This document shows positions 8,685-18,039 of a stretch of DNA of 64,000 nucleotides, piece after piece. The number at the start of each line of letters is the position of its first letter. Within the stretch, counting starts at the first letter, position 1. Made by a program: the position numbers and the translations under genes. Source of the DNA: Gilliamella sp. N-G2 (lineage in GTDB: Bacteria; Pseudomonadota; Gammaproteobacteria; Enterobacterales; Orbaceae); the NCBI RefSeq assembly GCF_002142215.1, contig NZ_NAST01000002.1, forward strand, positions 1-64,000, written 5' to 3'. Below the pieces are notes generated by a model. It saw only the letters and a list, made by a program, of their open reading frames with translations, did no database searches and was not told where the DNA came from.

Positions 8685-11141
8685 ATGAAAGTTTTAAAAT
8701 TTGGAGGAACATCTGTTGCCAACGCAGAACGCTTTTTGCGTGTAGCAGAGATTATTGAAAATAATGCTAAACAAGAACAGACGGCAACGGTTTTATCTGC
8801 ACCCGCTAAAATTACCAATCATTTAGTTGCAATGGTCGAAAAAACAGTTGCCAAGCAAGATATCCAAACCAATATCTACGATGCTGAAAAAATCTTTGCT
8901 GACTTATTAGCTGGTATTGCCGAAACGCTTCCTAATTTTGCCTATGAAAAAATGAAAAAGTTTGCTCTTAATGAGTTAAATAATGTCAAACAACTGTTAG
9001 AAGGTATTCGACTATTAGGTCAATGTCCGGATAGTATTAATGCCACAATCATTTGTCGAGGTGAGAAACTTTCGATTGCTATTATGGAAGAATTGCTAAA
9101 AGCAAAAGGGTATGAAGTAACTGTTATTAATCCTGTGGCAATGTTAATTGCGCAAGGCGATTATTTAGAGTCGACCGTTGATATTGTCGAGTCATCTCAA
9201 CGAATCAGTGAAATGTGTATTCCTCCAGAAAATATAATTTTGATGCCAGGTTTTACCGCAGGTAATGAAAAGGGTGAATTAGTTGTTTTAGGGCGTAACG
9301 GTTCAGATTATTCGGCTTCAGTATTAGCCGCCTGTTTACGTGCCAATAGCTGTGAAATTTGGACCGATGTCGATGGAGTTTATACCTGTGATCCGCGAAT
9401 TGTGCCAGATGCCAAACTACTACAAACAATGTCTTATCAAGAAGCTATGGAGCTATCTTATTTTGGTGCTAAAGTGCTTCACCCTAGAACGATTTTACCG
9501 ATTGCGCAATTTCAAATTCCATGTTTAATCAAAAATACCAATAATCCAGATGCTCCAGGTACTTTAATCGGCGCTAATGTGATTGATAGTTCAACACCAG
9601 TTAAAGGTATTACTAATTTAAATAATATGGCCATGATAAATGTATCAGGTCCAGGATTGAAAGGTATGGTTGGTATGTCGGCGCGGGTTTTTTCCGCTAT
9701 GTCATATGCCGGTATTTCTGTCGTACTTATTACCCAATCATCGTCTGAATATAGTATTAGTTTTTGTGTGCCTCAAACCGAACTATACCGCGCGGAAGAG
9801 GCATTGAGTGAAGAGTTTTATTTAGAATTAAAAGATGGCCTACTCGAACCAATTGAAGTAATTGAAAAATTAGCAATTATCTCTGTAGTTGGTGATGGCA
9901 TGCGTACTTTACGTGGCTTATCGGCTAACTTCTTTACCGCATTAGCGCGCGCCAATATTAACATTGTGGCAATTGCCCAAGGTTCATCAGAACGCTCAAT
10001 CTCAGTTGTGGTTGATAATGATGTTGCTGTAATGGGGGTTCGAGTGACTCACCAAATGTTATTTGGTACCGACAAAATGTTAGATGTATTTGTTATTGGT
10101 GTTGGTGGTGTTGGTGGCGCCTTGGTGGATCAAATCGGCCGTCAACAAAAATGGCTTAAAAATAAACAAATTGACTTGCGGGTTTGTGGTTTATTTAATT
10201 CCAAACACTCAGTACTTAATCGTGATGGAATTAACTTAGATAATTGGCGTGATCAAATAAAACAAAGTGAAACCAATTATAATCTAAACGGTATTATTGA
10301 ATTTGCTAAAAACAATCGATTACTTAATCCAATCTTAGTTGACTGCACTTCAAGTAGTGACATATCAGATAAATATGTTGATTTTCTGGCTAATGGTTTC
10401 CATGTGGTAACCCCAAATAAAAAAGCCAACACCAGTTCAATGGCTTATTACCTTCGTTTACGCCAAGAAGCAGCAAATAGTAAGCGTAAATTCCAATATG
10501 ATACCAACGTTGGTGCCGGGCTACCGGTAATCGAGAACTTACAGAATCTGCTTAATGCCGGTGACGAATTAATTAAGTTTTCCGGAATTTTATCGGGTTC
10601 ATTATCTTTTATTTTCGGTAAGTTAGATGAAGGTATGTCATTATCAGAAGCAACTAAGTTGGCGAAAGAGAAAGGCTTTACCGAACCTGACCCGCGTGAT
10701 GACTTATCCGGAACCGACGTAGCAAGAAAACTATTAATCTTAGCAAGGGAAGCAGGATTACAACTTGAACTGGATCAAATTAATGTTGAATCAGTGCTAC
10801 CAGCAGAATATTCTCAAGGCAATATTGATGAGTTTATGGCAAAACTTCCACAACTCGATGCACAATTTAAAGAAAAATCAGAAAAAGCCGCTAAAGAAGG
10901 AAAAGTTCTACGTTATGTTGCTAACATCGATGGAGATCAATGTAGTGTCAAAATAGAAGCCGTAGATACTGAAGATCCTCTTTATAAAGTTAAAAATGGT
11001 GAAAATGCATTAGCATTCTATACCAGATATTATCAACCAATTCCATTAGTACTACGTGGTTACGGTGCCGGTAATGATGTAACAGCAGCGGGTGTGTTTG
11101 CTGATATTTTACGAACCACATCTGGAAAAATTGGAGGCTAA
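8685..11141 (+). CDS. thrA: Bifunctional aspartokinase I / homoserine dehydrogenase I
   Basis: Catalyses the first and third steps from aspartate toward threonine: phosphorylation of aspartate and NADPH reduction of aspartate semialdehyde to homoserine. The 818-residue protein starts with the aspartokinase signature KFGGTS (residues 4-9). It continues through the kinase domain and two ACT-type regulatory repeats ([12 protein letters not shown] and [17 protein letters not shown] regions, about 315-460). From about residue 465 it enters the homoserine dehydrogenase domain with the nucleotide loop [13 protein letters not shown]. Length equals the E. coli family norm of about 820. It follows a leader and attenuator and abuts thrB with no gap; a GGAGG lies just before its stop and serves thrB. 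Confidence 0.97.
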   Translation: MKVLKFGGTSVANAERFLRVAEIIENNAKQEQTATVLSAPAKITNHLVAMVEKTVAKQDIQTNIYDAEKIFADLLAGIAETLPNFAYEKMKKFALNELNNVKQLLEGIRLLGQCPDSINATIICRGEKLSIAIMEELLKAKGYEVTVINPVAMLIAQGDYLESTVDIVESSQRISEMCIPPENIILMPGFTAGNEKGELVVLGRNGSDYSASVLAACLRANSCEIWTDVDGVYTCDPRIVPDAKLLQTMSYQEAMELSYFGAKVLHPRTILPIAQFQIPCLIKNTNNPDAPGTLIGANVIDSSTPVKGITNLNNMAMINVSGPGLKGMVGMSARVFSAMSYAGISVVLITQSSSEYSISFCVPQTELYRAEEALSEEFYLELKDGLLEPIEVIEKLAIISVVGDGMRTLRGLSANFFTALARANINIVAIAQGSSERSISVVVDNDVAVMGVRVTHQMLFGTDKMLDVFVIGVGGVGGALVDQIGRQQKWLKNKQIDLRVCGLFNSKHSVLNRDGINLDNWRDQIKQSETNYNLNGIIEFAKNNRLLNPILVDCTSSSDISDKYVDFLANGFHVVTPNKKANTSSMAYYLRLRQEAANSKRKFQYDTNVGAGLPVIENLQNLLNAGDELIKFSGILSGSLSFIFGKLDEGMSLSEATKLAKEKGFTEPDPRDDLSGTDVARKLLILAREAGLQLELDQINVESVLPAEYSQGNIDEFMAKLPQLDAQFKEKSEKAAKEGKVLRYVANIDGDQCSVKIEAVDTEDPLYKVKNGENALAFYTRYYQPIPLVLRGYGAGNDVTAAGVFADILRTTSGKIGG

Positions 11142-12080
11142 ATGAGTCATAAATCATTAACTGTTTATGCACCAGCATCAATGGCAAATATTAGTGTAGG
11201 CTTTGATATTTTAGGTGCAGCAATCAATCCAATTAGTGGGGCGATGTTAGGTGACTGTATTACCATTGAGTCGGCAACTGAGTTTAGCCTTACAAGCAAA
11301 GGGCAATTTGTTAAAAAATTGCCCAAGGATCCCAAATACAATATTGTTTATCAATGTTGGCAACGTTTTTGTAAGGCTATGGGTAAAACATTACCGGTTA
11401 ACATAACGCTTGAAAAAAACATGCCAATTGGTTCTGGATTGGGTTCAAGTGCTTGTTCTGTCGTTGGTGCTTTTGTGGCATTAAATAAATTTTTTGATGA
11501 ACCATTTAATCAATATGAAATGCTTTCCATGATGGGGGAATTAGAAGGCCGAATTTCTGGTAGCGTGCATTATGATAATGTCGCTCCTTGTTACTTAGGT
11601 GGAATGCAACTTATCCTTGATGAAATGGGGGTGATAAGTGAGTCAATACCGCATTTTGACAATTGGTATTGGGTAATGGCTTATCCAGGTATTAAAGTTT
11701 CTACTGCTGAAGCTCGAGCAATATTACCTGCTCAATATCAAAAAGCAGATTGTGTTGCGCATGGTCGTTATGTAGGTGGTTTTTTACATGCTTGTTATAG
11801 CAAACAACCCAAACTTGCTGCGGCAATGTTGATTGATAATATTGCCGAGCCTTATCGTAAACAGTTGCTACCTAATTTCGATGCAACACAAAAAAAGGTA
11901 AAACAACTTGGCGCATTAGCCTCTGGTATATCTGGCTCAGGACCGACAATGTTTGTGGTAGCAGATAATCTTGAAACTGCAAAACAGATAGAGTCATTGT
12001 TGAAAAGTTCTTATTTACAAAATGAAGATGGTTTTACGCACATTTGTAAAATAGATCCACAAGGTGCAAGAGAGATTTAA
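11142..12080 (+). CDS. thrB: Homoserine kinase
   Basis: Phosphorylates homoserine to O-phosphohomoserine using ATP, the fourth step to threonine. The 312-residue product belongs to the GHMP kinase family. The ATP-binding loop [16 protein letters not shown] lies around residue 90, and the C-terminal glycine-rich [10 protein letters not shown] motif is present. Its ATG directly follows the thrA stop and uses the GGAGG inside the thrA end, indicating translational coupling. Gene order thrA-thrB-thrC is the enterobacterial one. Confidence 0.97.
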   Translation: MSHKSLTVYAPASMANISVGFDILGAAINPISGAMLGDCITIESATEFSLTSKGQFVKKLPKDPKYNIVYQCWQRFCKAMGKTLPVNITLEKNMPIGSGLGSSACSVVGAFVALNKFFDEPFNQYEMLSMMGELEGRISGSVHYDNVAPCYLGGMQLILDEMGVISESIPHFDNWYWVMAYPGIKVSTAEARAILPAQYQKADCVAHGRYVGGFLHACYSKQPKLAAAMLIDNIAEPYRKQLLPNFDATQKKVKQLGALASGISGSGPTMFVVADNLETAKQIESLLKSSYLQNEDGFTHICKIDPQGAREI

Positions 12081-12157
12081 GTTAATTGTTATTAAATAAA
12101 ACAATAAGATTAAATCAAAAAGAAAACAATTAAAGTATAAAATTATTGGAAAACATT

Positions 12158-13447
12158 ATGAAACTGTATAACTTAAAAGATCATTCCGAGCAGGTTAGTT
12201 TTGCGCAGGCGGTACAACAAGGATTAGGAAGAGGACAAGGCCTGTTTTTCCCTGAACAGTTGCCAAAATTTTCTGCGCAAGAAATAGAAGCATTATTAAA
12301 AATGGACTTTATTACACGCAGTGCCAAAATCTTATCCGCTTTTATTGGCAATGAAATTAACGATAATGATATGCATCGATTAGTGCAAAATGCTTTCCAA
12401 TTCACCGCCCCTGTTAAATCGGTAGAAGATGATATTGGATCATTGGAACTTTATCATGGCCCGACATTAGCATTTAAAGATTTTGGTGGACGCTTTATGG
12501 CACAAGCTTTAGTCCAAGTTGCTGCCGATAAAAAAATCACCATTTTGACCGCAACTTCGGGAGATACTGGTGCTGCTGTTGCCCATGCATTTTATCACCT
12601 ACCGAATATTCGCGTTGTGATTTTATATCCAGAAGGTAAAATTAGCCCATTACAAGAGAAGCTCTTTTGTACGTTAGGTGATAACATTCACACCATTGCT
12701 ATTCAAAGTGATTTTGATGCCTGCCAAGCTTTAGTTAAAAAAGCATTTGATGATGAAGAACTAAAAACCATCATTGGTTTAAACTCAGCTAATTCAATTA
12801 ATATCAGTCGGCTTTTAGCGCAAATCTGCTATTATTTTGAAGCTTATGCGCAACTTACTGCCAAACAACGTGAACAATTAGTTATTTCCGTACCAAGTGG
12901 TAATTTTGGTGATTTAACGGCTGGTTTACTGGCAAAAACCATGGGATTACCTATTAAACGATTTATTGCTGCGACAAATGCTAATGATACTGTTCCTCGT
13001 TATTTAGAAACCGGTAAGTGGGAACCGCATAAAACCGTGGCAACATTATCTAATGCTATGGATGTAAGTCAACCAAACAACTGGCCAAGGATCGAAGAAA
13101 TTTATCAGCGAGAAGGTTGGGTACTTAAATCATTAGGACATGCTGCTGTTTCTGACGAAGTTTCAATAAAAACAGTTCAGGAATTGGATAAAAAAGGTTA
13201 TTTATCTGAGCCTCATGGTGCTATTGCCTACAGAGCATTACGCGATCAGCTGCAAGAAGGAGAGTATGGTTTATTTTTAGGAACAGCTCATCCAGCTAAA
13301 TTCAAAGAAGTGGTTGAAGATATCCTTGGTCGATCAATCTCATTACCATCAGCTTTGGCTGAAAGAGCTGAGATGCCATTACTTTCTCACTATATGCCGG
13401 ATGATTTTACTAAATTACGTGATTTCTTAATCTCATTAACATGGTAA
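12158..13447 (+). CDS. thrC: Threonine synthase
   Basis: A pyridoxal-phosphate enzyme that converts O-phosphohomoserine to threonine. The 429-residue protein matches the E. coli length (428). The cofactor lysine is Lys107 in LAFKDFGG, and the phosphate-binding ATSGDTGAAVAHAF follows. The ATG at 12158 reproduces the conserved MKLYNLKDH start; an in-frame TTG four codons upstream is disfavoured. It is the last gene of the thr operon, 77 bp after thrB, and is followed by a terminator. Confidence 0.97.
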   Translation: MKLYNLKDHSEQVSFAQAVQQGLGRGQGLFFPEQLPKFSAQEIEALLKMDFITRSAKILSAFIGNEINDNDMHRLVQNAFQFTAPVKSVEDDIGSLELYHGPTLAFKDFGGRFMAQALVQVAADKKITILTATSGDTGAAVAHAFYHLPNIRVVILYPEGKISPLQEKLFCTLGDNIHTIAIQSDFDACQALVKKAFDDEELKTIIGLNSANSINISRLLAQICYYFEAYAQLTAKQREQLVISVPSGNFGDLTAGLLAKTMGLPIKRFIAATNANDTVPRYLETGKWEPHKTVATLSNAMDVSQPNNWPRIEEIYQREGWVLKSLGHAAVSDEVSIKTVQELDKKGYLSEPHGAIAYRALRDQLQEGEYGLFLGTAHPAKFKEVVEDILGRSISLPSALAERAEMPLLSHYMPDDFTKLRDFLISLTW

Positions 13448-13456
13448 ATTTGATTG

Positions 13457-13484
13457 CCGTCACCAGATTGGTGACGGATTTTTA
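13457..13484 (+). terminator. Rho-independent terminator of the thr operon
   Basis: An 8-bp GC-rich stem (13457-13464 with 13470-13477), a 5-nt loop and a T-rich tail directly after thrC. Confidence 0.86.
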
Positions 13485-13596
13485 TCATTTAGTTTGCTTA
13501 CAAATTTTTAGAGTATATATAACTTAGCTGTAATCTTGTTTAAATGACTAATTTCGGCTATTGTAATGTAAGTTGAAACGTTATCAGGATATATTT

Positions 13597-14049
13597 ATGC
13601 ACTGTCCGTTTTGTAATGCAGATGATACAAAAGTTATTGATTCTCGATTAGTGGGTGAAGGTTTTCAGGTTCGTCGCCGTCGACAATGTGTCGAATGTAA
13701 TGAACGGTTTACCACATTTGAAGTGGCAGAGTTAATTATGCCTAATGTTATCAAGAGCAATAAAGTTCGCGAACCTTTCAATGAAGATAAACTTCGTAAT
13801 GGTATAAAACGAGCGCTAGAAAAACGCCCAGTGAGTTTTGATGCAATAGAAGATGCCATCACGCGAATTAAATCAAAACTAAGAGCAACAGGTGAACGCG
13901 AAGTACCAGCCAAATTAATTGGTAATTTTGTTATTGAAGAACTAAAAAATCTCGATAAAGTTGCTTATATTCGTTTTGCTTCTGTTTATTTCAGTTTTGA
14001 TGACATTGAACAATTCAGTAATGAAATTGCTAAGTTGCAACAAAAATAA
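13597..14049 (+). CDS. nrdR: Transcriptional repressor NrdR
   Basis: Zinc-ribbon and ATP-cone repressor of ribonucleotide reductase operons; it senses ATP and dATP. The 150-residue protein has the zinc cysteines Cys3, Cys6, Cys31 and Cys34 and the basic patch VRRRRQC. The ATP-cone domain ([20 protein letters not shown]...) starts near residue 49. The ATG at 13597 gives the universal MHCPFC start. No nrd genes or NrdR boxes occur in this window, so its targets lie elsewhere. Followed 14 bp later by ribD, as in E. coli, where nrdR is the first gene of a riboflavin/nusB cluster. Confidence 0.97.
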   Translation: MHCPFCNADDTKVIDSRLVGEGFQVRRRRQCVECNERFTTFEVAELIMPNVIKSNKVREPFNEDKLRNGIKRALEKRPVSFDAIEDAITRIKSKLRATGEREVPAKLIGNFVIEELKNLDKVAYIRFASVYFSFDDIEQFSNEIAKLQQK

Positions 14050-14063
14050 TCCAATTTAACACA

Positions 14064-15173
14064 ATGACTATGGATAAAGATCAATTTTATATGCAGCAAG
14101 CTATTGAGCTTGCTAAACTTGGCCGTTTTACGACTCCTCCAAATCCTAATGTAGGTTGTATCATTGTTAAAAATGATCAGATTATTGGTAAAGGTTTTCA
14201 TCTAAAAGCGGGCTTACCACATGCCGAAGTCTACGCATTAAAAATGGCAGGTGATGCAGCTAAAGATGCCACTGCTTATGTAACACTTGAACCCTGTAGC
14301 CATTATGGCCGAACCCCTCCTTGTGCTGATGCTCTTGTTAGGTCTGGAATTAAACGGGTTGTTATTGCGATGCAAGATCCTAATCCCAACGTTGCAGGTA
14401 AAGGGATTAAACGTTTAAAAGACGCCGGTATTGAAGTTATGGTTGGTGTTTTACATGAACAAGCCGAAGCGATTAATAAAGGTTTTTTAAAATGTATGCG
14501 CACAGGGATACCCTATGTTCAACTTAAGCTTGCTGCCTCGTTAGATGGTAAAATTGCTATGGCATCGGGTGAAAGTAAATGGATTACTTCAAGTGTGGCA
14601 AGACAAGATGTACAACAATATCGAGCGCAGGCCAGTTGTATTTTGAGTACCCGAGCAACCGTTCAAGAAGATAATGCCAGTTTAACAGTTAGATACGATG
14701 AATTACCTGATGAGATTAGAAAAATTTATCCCTTAGAAAGTATTCGACAACCAGTTCGCGTTATTATAGACAGTCAAAATCGATTAACTGGCAATGAAAA
14801 TATCTTTAGTCAATCGGGTGAAACATGGATAGTCCGCAAGCAAAATATTCCAATAATTAAACCCAATACCAAGCTAATTATTGAATCCTCAGCCCAAAAT
14901 CAGATAGATTTAGTCGAATTATTAACAGAATTAGGCAAAAACCAAATTAATTCTGCTTGGGTTGAAGCGGGAGCACATCTGGCTGGAGCATTTATTGAAC
15001 AAGATTTAGTTGATGAACTCATTATTTATTATGCGCCTAAATTGCTAGGGCATAATGCCAAAGACTTATGTGTTTTAACTAATCTTACAAAATTATCTTT
15101 AGCGCCCCAATTTCAATTTGAATCGGTGGTTGCTGTGGGTGATGATTTAAGGATTATCTTAAAAAGAAAATAA
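14064..15173 (+). CDS. ribD: Bifunctional diaminohydroxyphosphoribosylaminopyrimidine deaminase / 5-amino-6-(5-phosphoribosylamino)uracil reductase
   Basis: Performs the second and third steps of riboflavin synthesis from GTP. The 369-residue protein has the zinc deaminase site His53-Ala-Glu55 and the PCxxxxxxxxC set (Cys78, Cys87; LEPCSHYGRTPPC). It is followed by the NADPH-dependent reductase domain (YVQLKLAASLDGKIAMASGESKWI... and the WVEAGAHLAGAFI segment). Two in-frame ATGs, 14064 and 14070, are both possible. The usual downstream partners ribE and nusB are absent here, so ribD has become separated from the rest of the pathway. Confidence 0.95.
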   Translation: MTMDKDQFYMQQAIELAKLGRFTTPPNPNVGCIIVKNDQIIGKGFHLKAGLPHAEVYALKMAGDAAKDATAYVTLEPCSHYGRTPPCADALVRSGIKRVVIAMQDPNPNVAGKGIKRLKDAGIEVMVGVLHEQAEAINKGFLKCMRTGIPYVQLKLAASLDGKIAMASGESKWITSSVARQDVQQYRAQASCILSTRATVQEDNASLTVRYDELPDEIRKIYPLESIRQPVRVIIDSQNRLTGNENIFSQSGETWIVRKQNIPIIKPNTKLIIESSAQNQIDLVELLTELGKNQINSAWVEAGAHLAGAFIEQDLVDELIIYYAPKLLGHNAKDLCVLTNLTKLSLAPQFQFESVVAVGDDLRIILKRK

Positions 15174-15249
15174 ACTTCAATCTTGGCGATAGTTGAATTA
15201 TCTAGTTTGAATAAGATCAAACGGAAAATAGGAAAGCGATTTAATTGAT

Positions 15250-15699
15250 ATGTATGATAAAACAAAATTTAGTATGCTCAATATTGATGATTTTTTTAGT
15301 TCAGATCAATATCAAACTATTGAAGATTTCAGTTATGCTGATGTCCAAGGAATAGCAAAAGGTGGTTATCAAATTGAATTTTTTTATATTTTAGATCGCG
15401 TTGAGGCATTATCAATTGAAGAAGTTACGGATAACGCTTTTTTAATTGATAAAGCTAATCAAATTTTAAGTTACCTTGGCTTTGGTTTTAAGATTGGTTA
15501 CCCGTTTGAATTAGCTGATGAATTTAATCATAACTATAGATTTAAAGATAGTGTTATTGAAGATCAGATACGTTATTATTATGATTTTGAAGGAATGTTA
15601 ATTGTTCTAGGTATTACTTGGGAAGGCATTTTGGAATCATTTGAAATGGTTAATGATAAAAGAATAATTGATAACCGATTAGAAATGTTTTATTCCTAA
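15250..15699 (+). CDS. Hypothetical protein, 149 residues
   Basis: I do not recognise this protein. It is acidic and rich in aromatic residues (many Phe and Tyr), with no signal peptide or membrane segment. It shows alternating beta-like and helical stretches (GGYQIEFFYILDRVEALSIEE; MLIVLGITWEGILESFEM). The overall look (small, acidic, aromatic-rich, single gene) resembles many immunity-type or SMI1-like proteins, but no toxin gene lies beside it and I would not assign that function. The ATG at 15250 is used; a second in-frame ATG at 15280 is possible. It follows ribD by 76 bp. Confidence 0.65.
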   Translation: MYDKTKFSMLNIDDFFSSDQYQTIEDFSYADVQGIAKGGYQIEFFYILDRVEALSIEEVTDNAFLIDKANQILSYLGFGFKIGYPFELADEFNHNYRFKDSVIEDQIRYYYDFEGMLIVLGITWEGILESFEMVNDKRIIDNRLEMFYS

Positions 15700-16029
15700 A
15701 ACTGGCCATATAGAGTTAATTATTATATTATTAATAATTTAATTTTTCATATATTGATTATCATCAATTGAATATACTAAAAATTTGTAGAAATATTGAT
15801 AATAAATTAGATATTTAATCCTCGATTGTGTAACCGATCATTAAGCTAATATCTTAGCTTTTAAAGTAATTTTTTAGAGTTAAATATATTCCTGAAACAT
15901 AGAAATTAAAATAATAACTCATTAAGTATTATATGTATTTTAATCACTTAATCTGGTTTATATTTGACTACTTATATTATAAATTTTATTATTTTGTCCT
16001 AGGAATTTATATATAACATAGGAAATGTA
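15700..16029. other. AT-rich intergenic region with an FNR-like palindrome
   Basis: A 330-bp stretch without a gene. It contains an exact TTGAT-N4-ATCAA palindrome (15754-15767) and a small hairpin with 7-bp arms (15843-15849 with 15854-15860) that might end transcription of the upstream orphan. The sequence before the DeoR-type gene is extremely AT-rich. I see no RNA gene in it. Confidence 0.6.
15754..15767. promoter_or_regulatory. FNR-like binding site
   Basis: TTGATTATCATCAA matches the FNR consensus TTGAT-N4-ATCAA at all ten defined bases. It lies 263 bp before the DeoR-type regulator gene and 55 bp after the preceding stop codon. In DNA this AT-rich a chance match somewhere in 64 kb is not negligible, so confidence is moderate. 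If real, it would place the DeoR-PfkB pair under oxygen control. Confidence 0.4.
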
Positions 16030-16863
16030 ATGGCTAAAGTATCTTCAGCCCTATTAAAAAGACGATTGGAAATTGCAGAAATTGTACGCAAATGTGGTGA
16101 AATAAAGGTTGATGAGTTATCCGATATACTTCAAGTTTCCCACGTTACGATTCGTCAGGATTTAACATATTTAGAACATCAAGGGTATTTAAAACGTTTT
16201 TTTGGTAAAGCAATCTATATTTCACCAGAAGATTTTATAAACAATTCAACAAGTGTATACCCAAGTCGTTTGGCGTCATATTTTAATGTTGATAACAATG
16301 ATATTAAATTAGTGACAACTTGTCTTAATTATATTAATAATGGAGATACAATATTTCTAAGTCATGGTAGTTTGATTCGGAAATTAATTCCGTTTCTCCA
16401 TAATAAAAAATATTTAACAGTTATTTTGAATGATTTAAATAATGCGCAATTAGTGAAAGAATTTTCGGATGCTGAAGTTATTCTTATTGGTGGAGTTTTA
16501 GATAAATCTAATGTACTGAAACATTCTAACCTTTCTAGCTCTATTATAAATCAATTTTCTTTTTCCAATTTCATTTTCGAATTTTCAGCTATAAATGCTA
16601 ATGATTATTTAGTTATTCAAGATATTGAACATCAAGAAATCTATCAACAAATATTAAAAAATGCAGATCATTCTATAGGTATTTTACCCCCCCAAATGAA
16701 AATCAATGAAAATAATACTATCGGTAAACTAAAAAATACAGACGTCATTGTTTTATCAAGATCTGTTGTAAATGAGTATCATCAACAATTGCTTAATTCC
16801 AATTTTAAACAGGTTACAACGGATAAATATTGTGTGACTTACCATAATGTATTGGAGGTCTAA
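16030..16863 (+). CDS. DeoR-family transcriptional regulator
   Basis: A 277-residue repressor-type protein with the N-terminal DeoR helix-turn-helix at about residues 9-58 (IKVDELSDILQVSHVTIRQD, then LEHQGYLKRFFGKA). It is followed by a sugar-phosphate-sensing domain with the family patterns ILNDLNNAQLV and VILIGGVLDKSNV. DeoR-family proteins usually repress a neighbouring sugar catabolic operon and respond to a phosphorylated sugar. The kinase gene starts 5 bp downstream, so the two form a unit. Codon use is more AT-biased than in the core genes around it, which may mean later acquisition or weak expression. The regulated sugar is not readable from the sequence. Confidence 0.88.
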   Translation: MAKVSSALLKRRLEIAEIVRKCGEIKVDELSDILQVSHVTIRQDLTYLEHQGYLKRFFGKAIYISPEDFINNSTSVYPSRLASYFNVDNNDIKLVTTCLNYINNGDTIFLSHGSLIRKLIPFLHNKKYLTVILNDLNNAQLVKEFSDAEVILIGGVLDKSNVLKHSNLSSSIINQFSFSNFIFEFSAINANDYLVIQDIEHQEIYQQILKNADHSIGILPPQMKINENNTIGKLKNTDVIVLSRSVVNEYHQQLLNSNFKQVTTDKYCVTYHNVLEV

Positions 16864-16868
16864 TAAGC

Positions 16869-17819
16869 ATGAAAGTCAAAATATGTACATTAGGGGAGTT
16901 GTTTGTTGAATTTGTCGCTAAGGAGTTCAATCAACGATTTGATCAGACAAGTGAATATATTGGACCATATCCTAGTGGGGCACCAGCTATATTTGCCAAC
17001 CAAGTTGCCAAATTAGGTTTTCCGGTCATCTTTTTGAGTTGTGTGGGTAAAGATCCTTTTGGAAAGATGTGTATTAATCGACTTAAACAAGATGGTGTGA
17101 ATGTTAAAGGTATAACATCTCATAATAAAGTAAAAACAGCTACTGCTTTTTCCACACAAATTGCTCCAAAAGAGCGAAGTTTAATTTATAACATTTTGAA
17201 CAGTGCATGTAGTCTAATTTCATTTGATCATGTGGATGAAGCTTTATTGAAAGACTGCAATCATTTACATATTATGGGGTCATCGCTTTATTCATTTAGA
17301 GCCATTGACGCTATAAGTAAAGCAATGAATTTTATTAAAAGTAATGGTGGGACAATTTCTTTTGATCCTAATTTACATAAAGAAATGTCTGAAATTCGTG
17401 AAATAGAACAGTCTTTTAGTTATATTTTAGAATATACCGATATCATGTTGATTAACGAAAAACAAGTCAAATATTTTGCAGAAAACCATGGTAGTGAAAA
17501 AGAAATTATTAGTTCTATAATGGAAAAAGGTATCAAGTATATTGTGGTGAAGAAAGGCGGTGACGGTGCTAATTGTTATGTATACGATAATAGAAATAAT
17601 ATTAATATGATTTATTCTAAAGGTTTTGATATGGATATCATTGACTATTCAGGTGCTGATTATTGTTTTGATGCAACATTCGTGAGTTTATTACTCACAG
17701 GATTTACAATCGAACAAGCCTTAGAATATGCAAATGCTAGTTATGCTTTATCTTCATCTTGTAAAGGGCCAATGGAAGGTACATCGTCGCTCATCGAGAT
17801 TCAAAAATTTTTATCATAA
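16869..17819 (+). CDS. PfkB-family carbohydrate kinase-like protein lacking the catalytic Asp
   Basis: A 316-residue ribokinase-fold protein. The N-terminal substrate-side motif is present (GPYPSGAPAIFANQVAKLG near residue 38; FLSCVGKDPFGKM). The C-terminal GPMEGTSSL is typical of tagatose/fructose-type members. The family's anion-hole and catalytic motif, normally (D)TTGAGDxF, reads D259-Y-S-G262-A-D264-Y265-C-F here. The catalytic-base position holds Tyr265, with an Asp one residue earlier. The protein may therefore be inactive, shifted in register, or a sugar-binding partner of the DeoR regulator 5 bp upstream. Codon use is strongly AT-biased. No transporter or other catabolic gene adjoins. 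Confidence 0.85.
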   Translation: MKVKICTLGELFVEFVAKEFNQRFDQTSEYIGPYPSGAPAIFANQVAKLGFPVIFLSCVGKDPFGKMCINRLKQDGVNVKGITSHNKVKTATAFSTQIAPKERSLIYNILNSACSLISFDHVDEALLKDCNHLHIMGSSLYSFRAIDAISKAMNFIKSNGGTISFDPNLHKEMSEIREIEQSFSYILEYTDIMLINEKQVKYFAENHGSEKEIISSIMEKGIKYIVVKKGGDGANCYVYDNRNNINMIYSKGFDMDIIDYSGADYCFDATFVSLLLTGFTIEQALEYANASYALSSSCKGPMEGTSSLIEIQKFLS

Positions 17820-17844
17820 AATATAATTAATCTTATTATTTTTT

Positions 17845-17884
17845 TCTAAAAAACAAAAAAACTCCCAATAACGAGGTTATTGGG
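17845..17884 (-). terminator. Terminator downstream of hemW
   Basis: A perfect 9-bp stem (17864-17872 with 17876-17884) with a 3-nt loop. The T-rich tail exists only on the minus strand (complement of 17845-17861). It therefore serves hemW, which reads leftward into it, rather than the convergent kinase gene. Confidence 0.72.
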
Positions 17885-18039
17885 AAAACATAAGGAATAG
17901 GAAAACAATGAAATAAATGCATTGCTATATATAGTATCCTCTCTTTTTAAATAAATGTAAGTAAAGATATGCATATATTTATTTAAATAGTTAGTATTTT
18001 TTTTGTTAAAAAGTAGTAAATATTTATCTGCTACTAATT

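Noticed and set aside
16030-17819. Possibility that the kinase-like gene is a frameshifted pseudogene
   Set aside because: The frame is open over the full family length and the N- and C-terminal motifs are intact; only the catalytic motif is altered.
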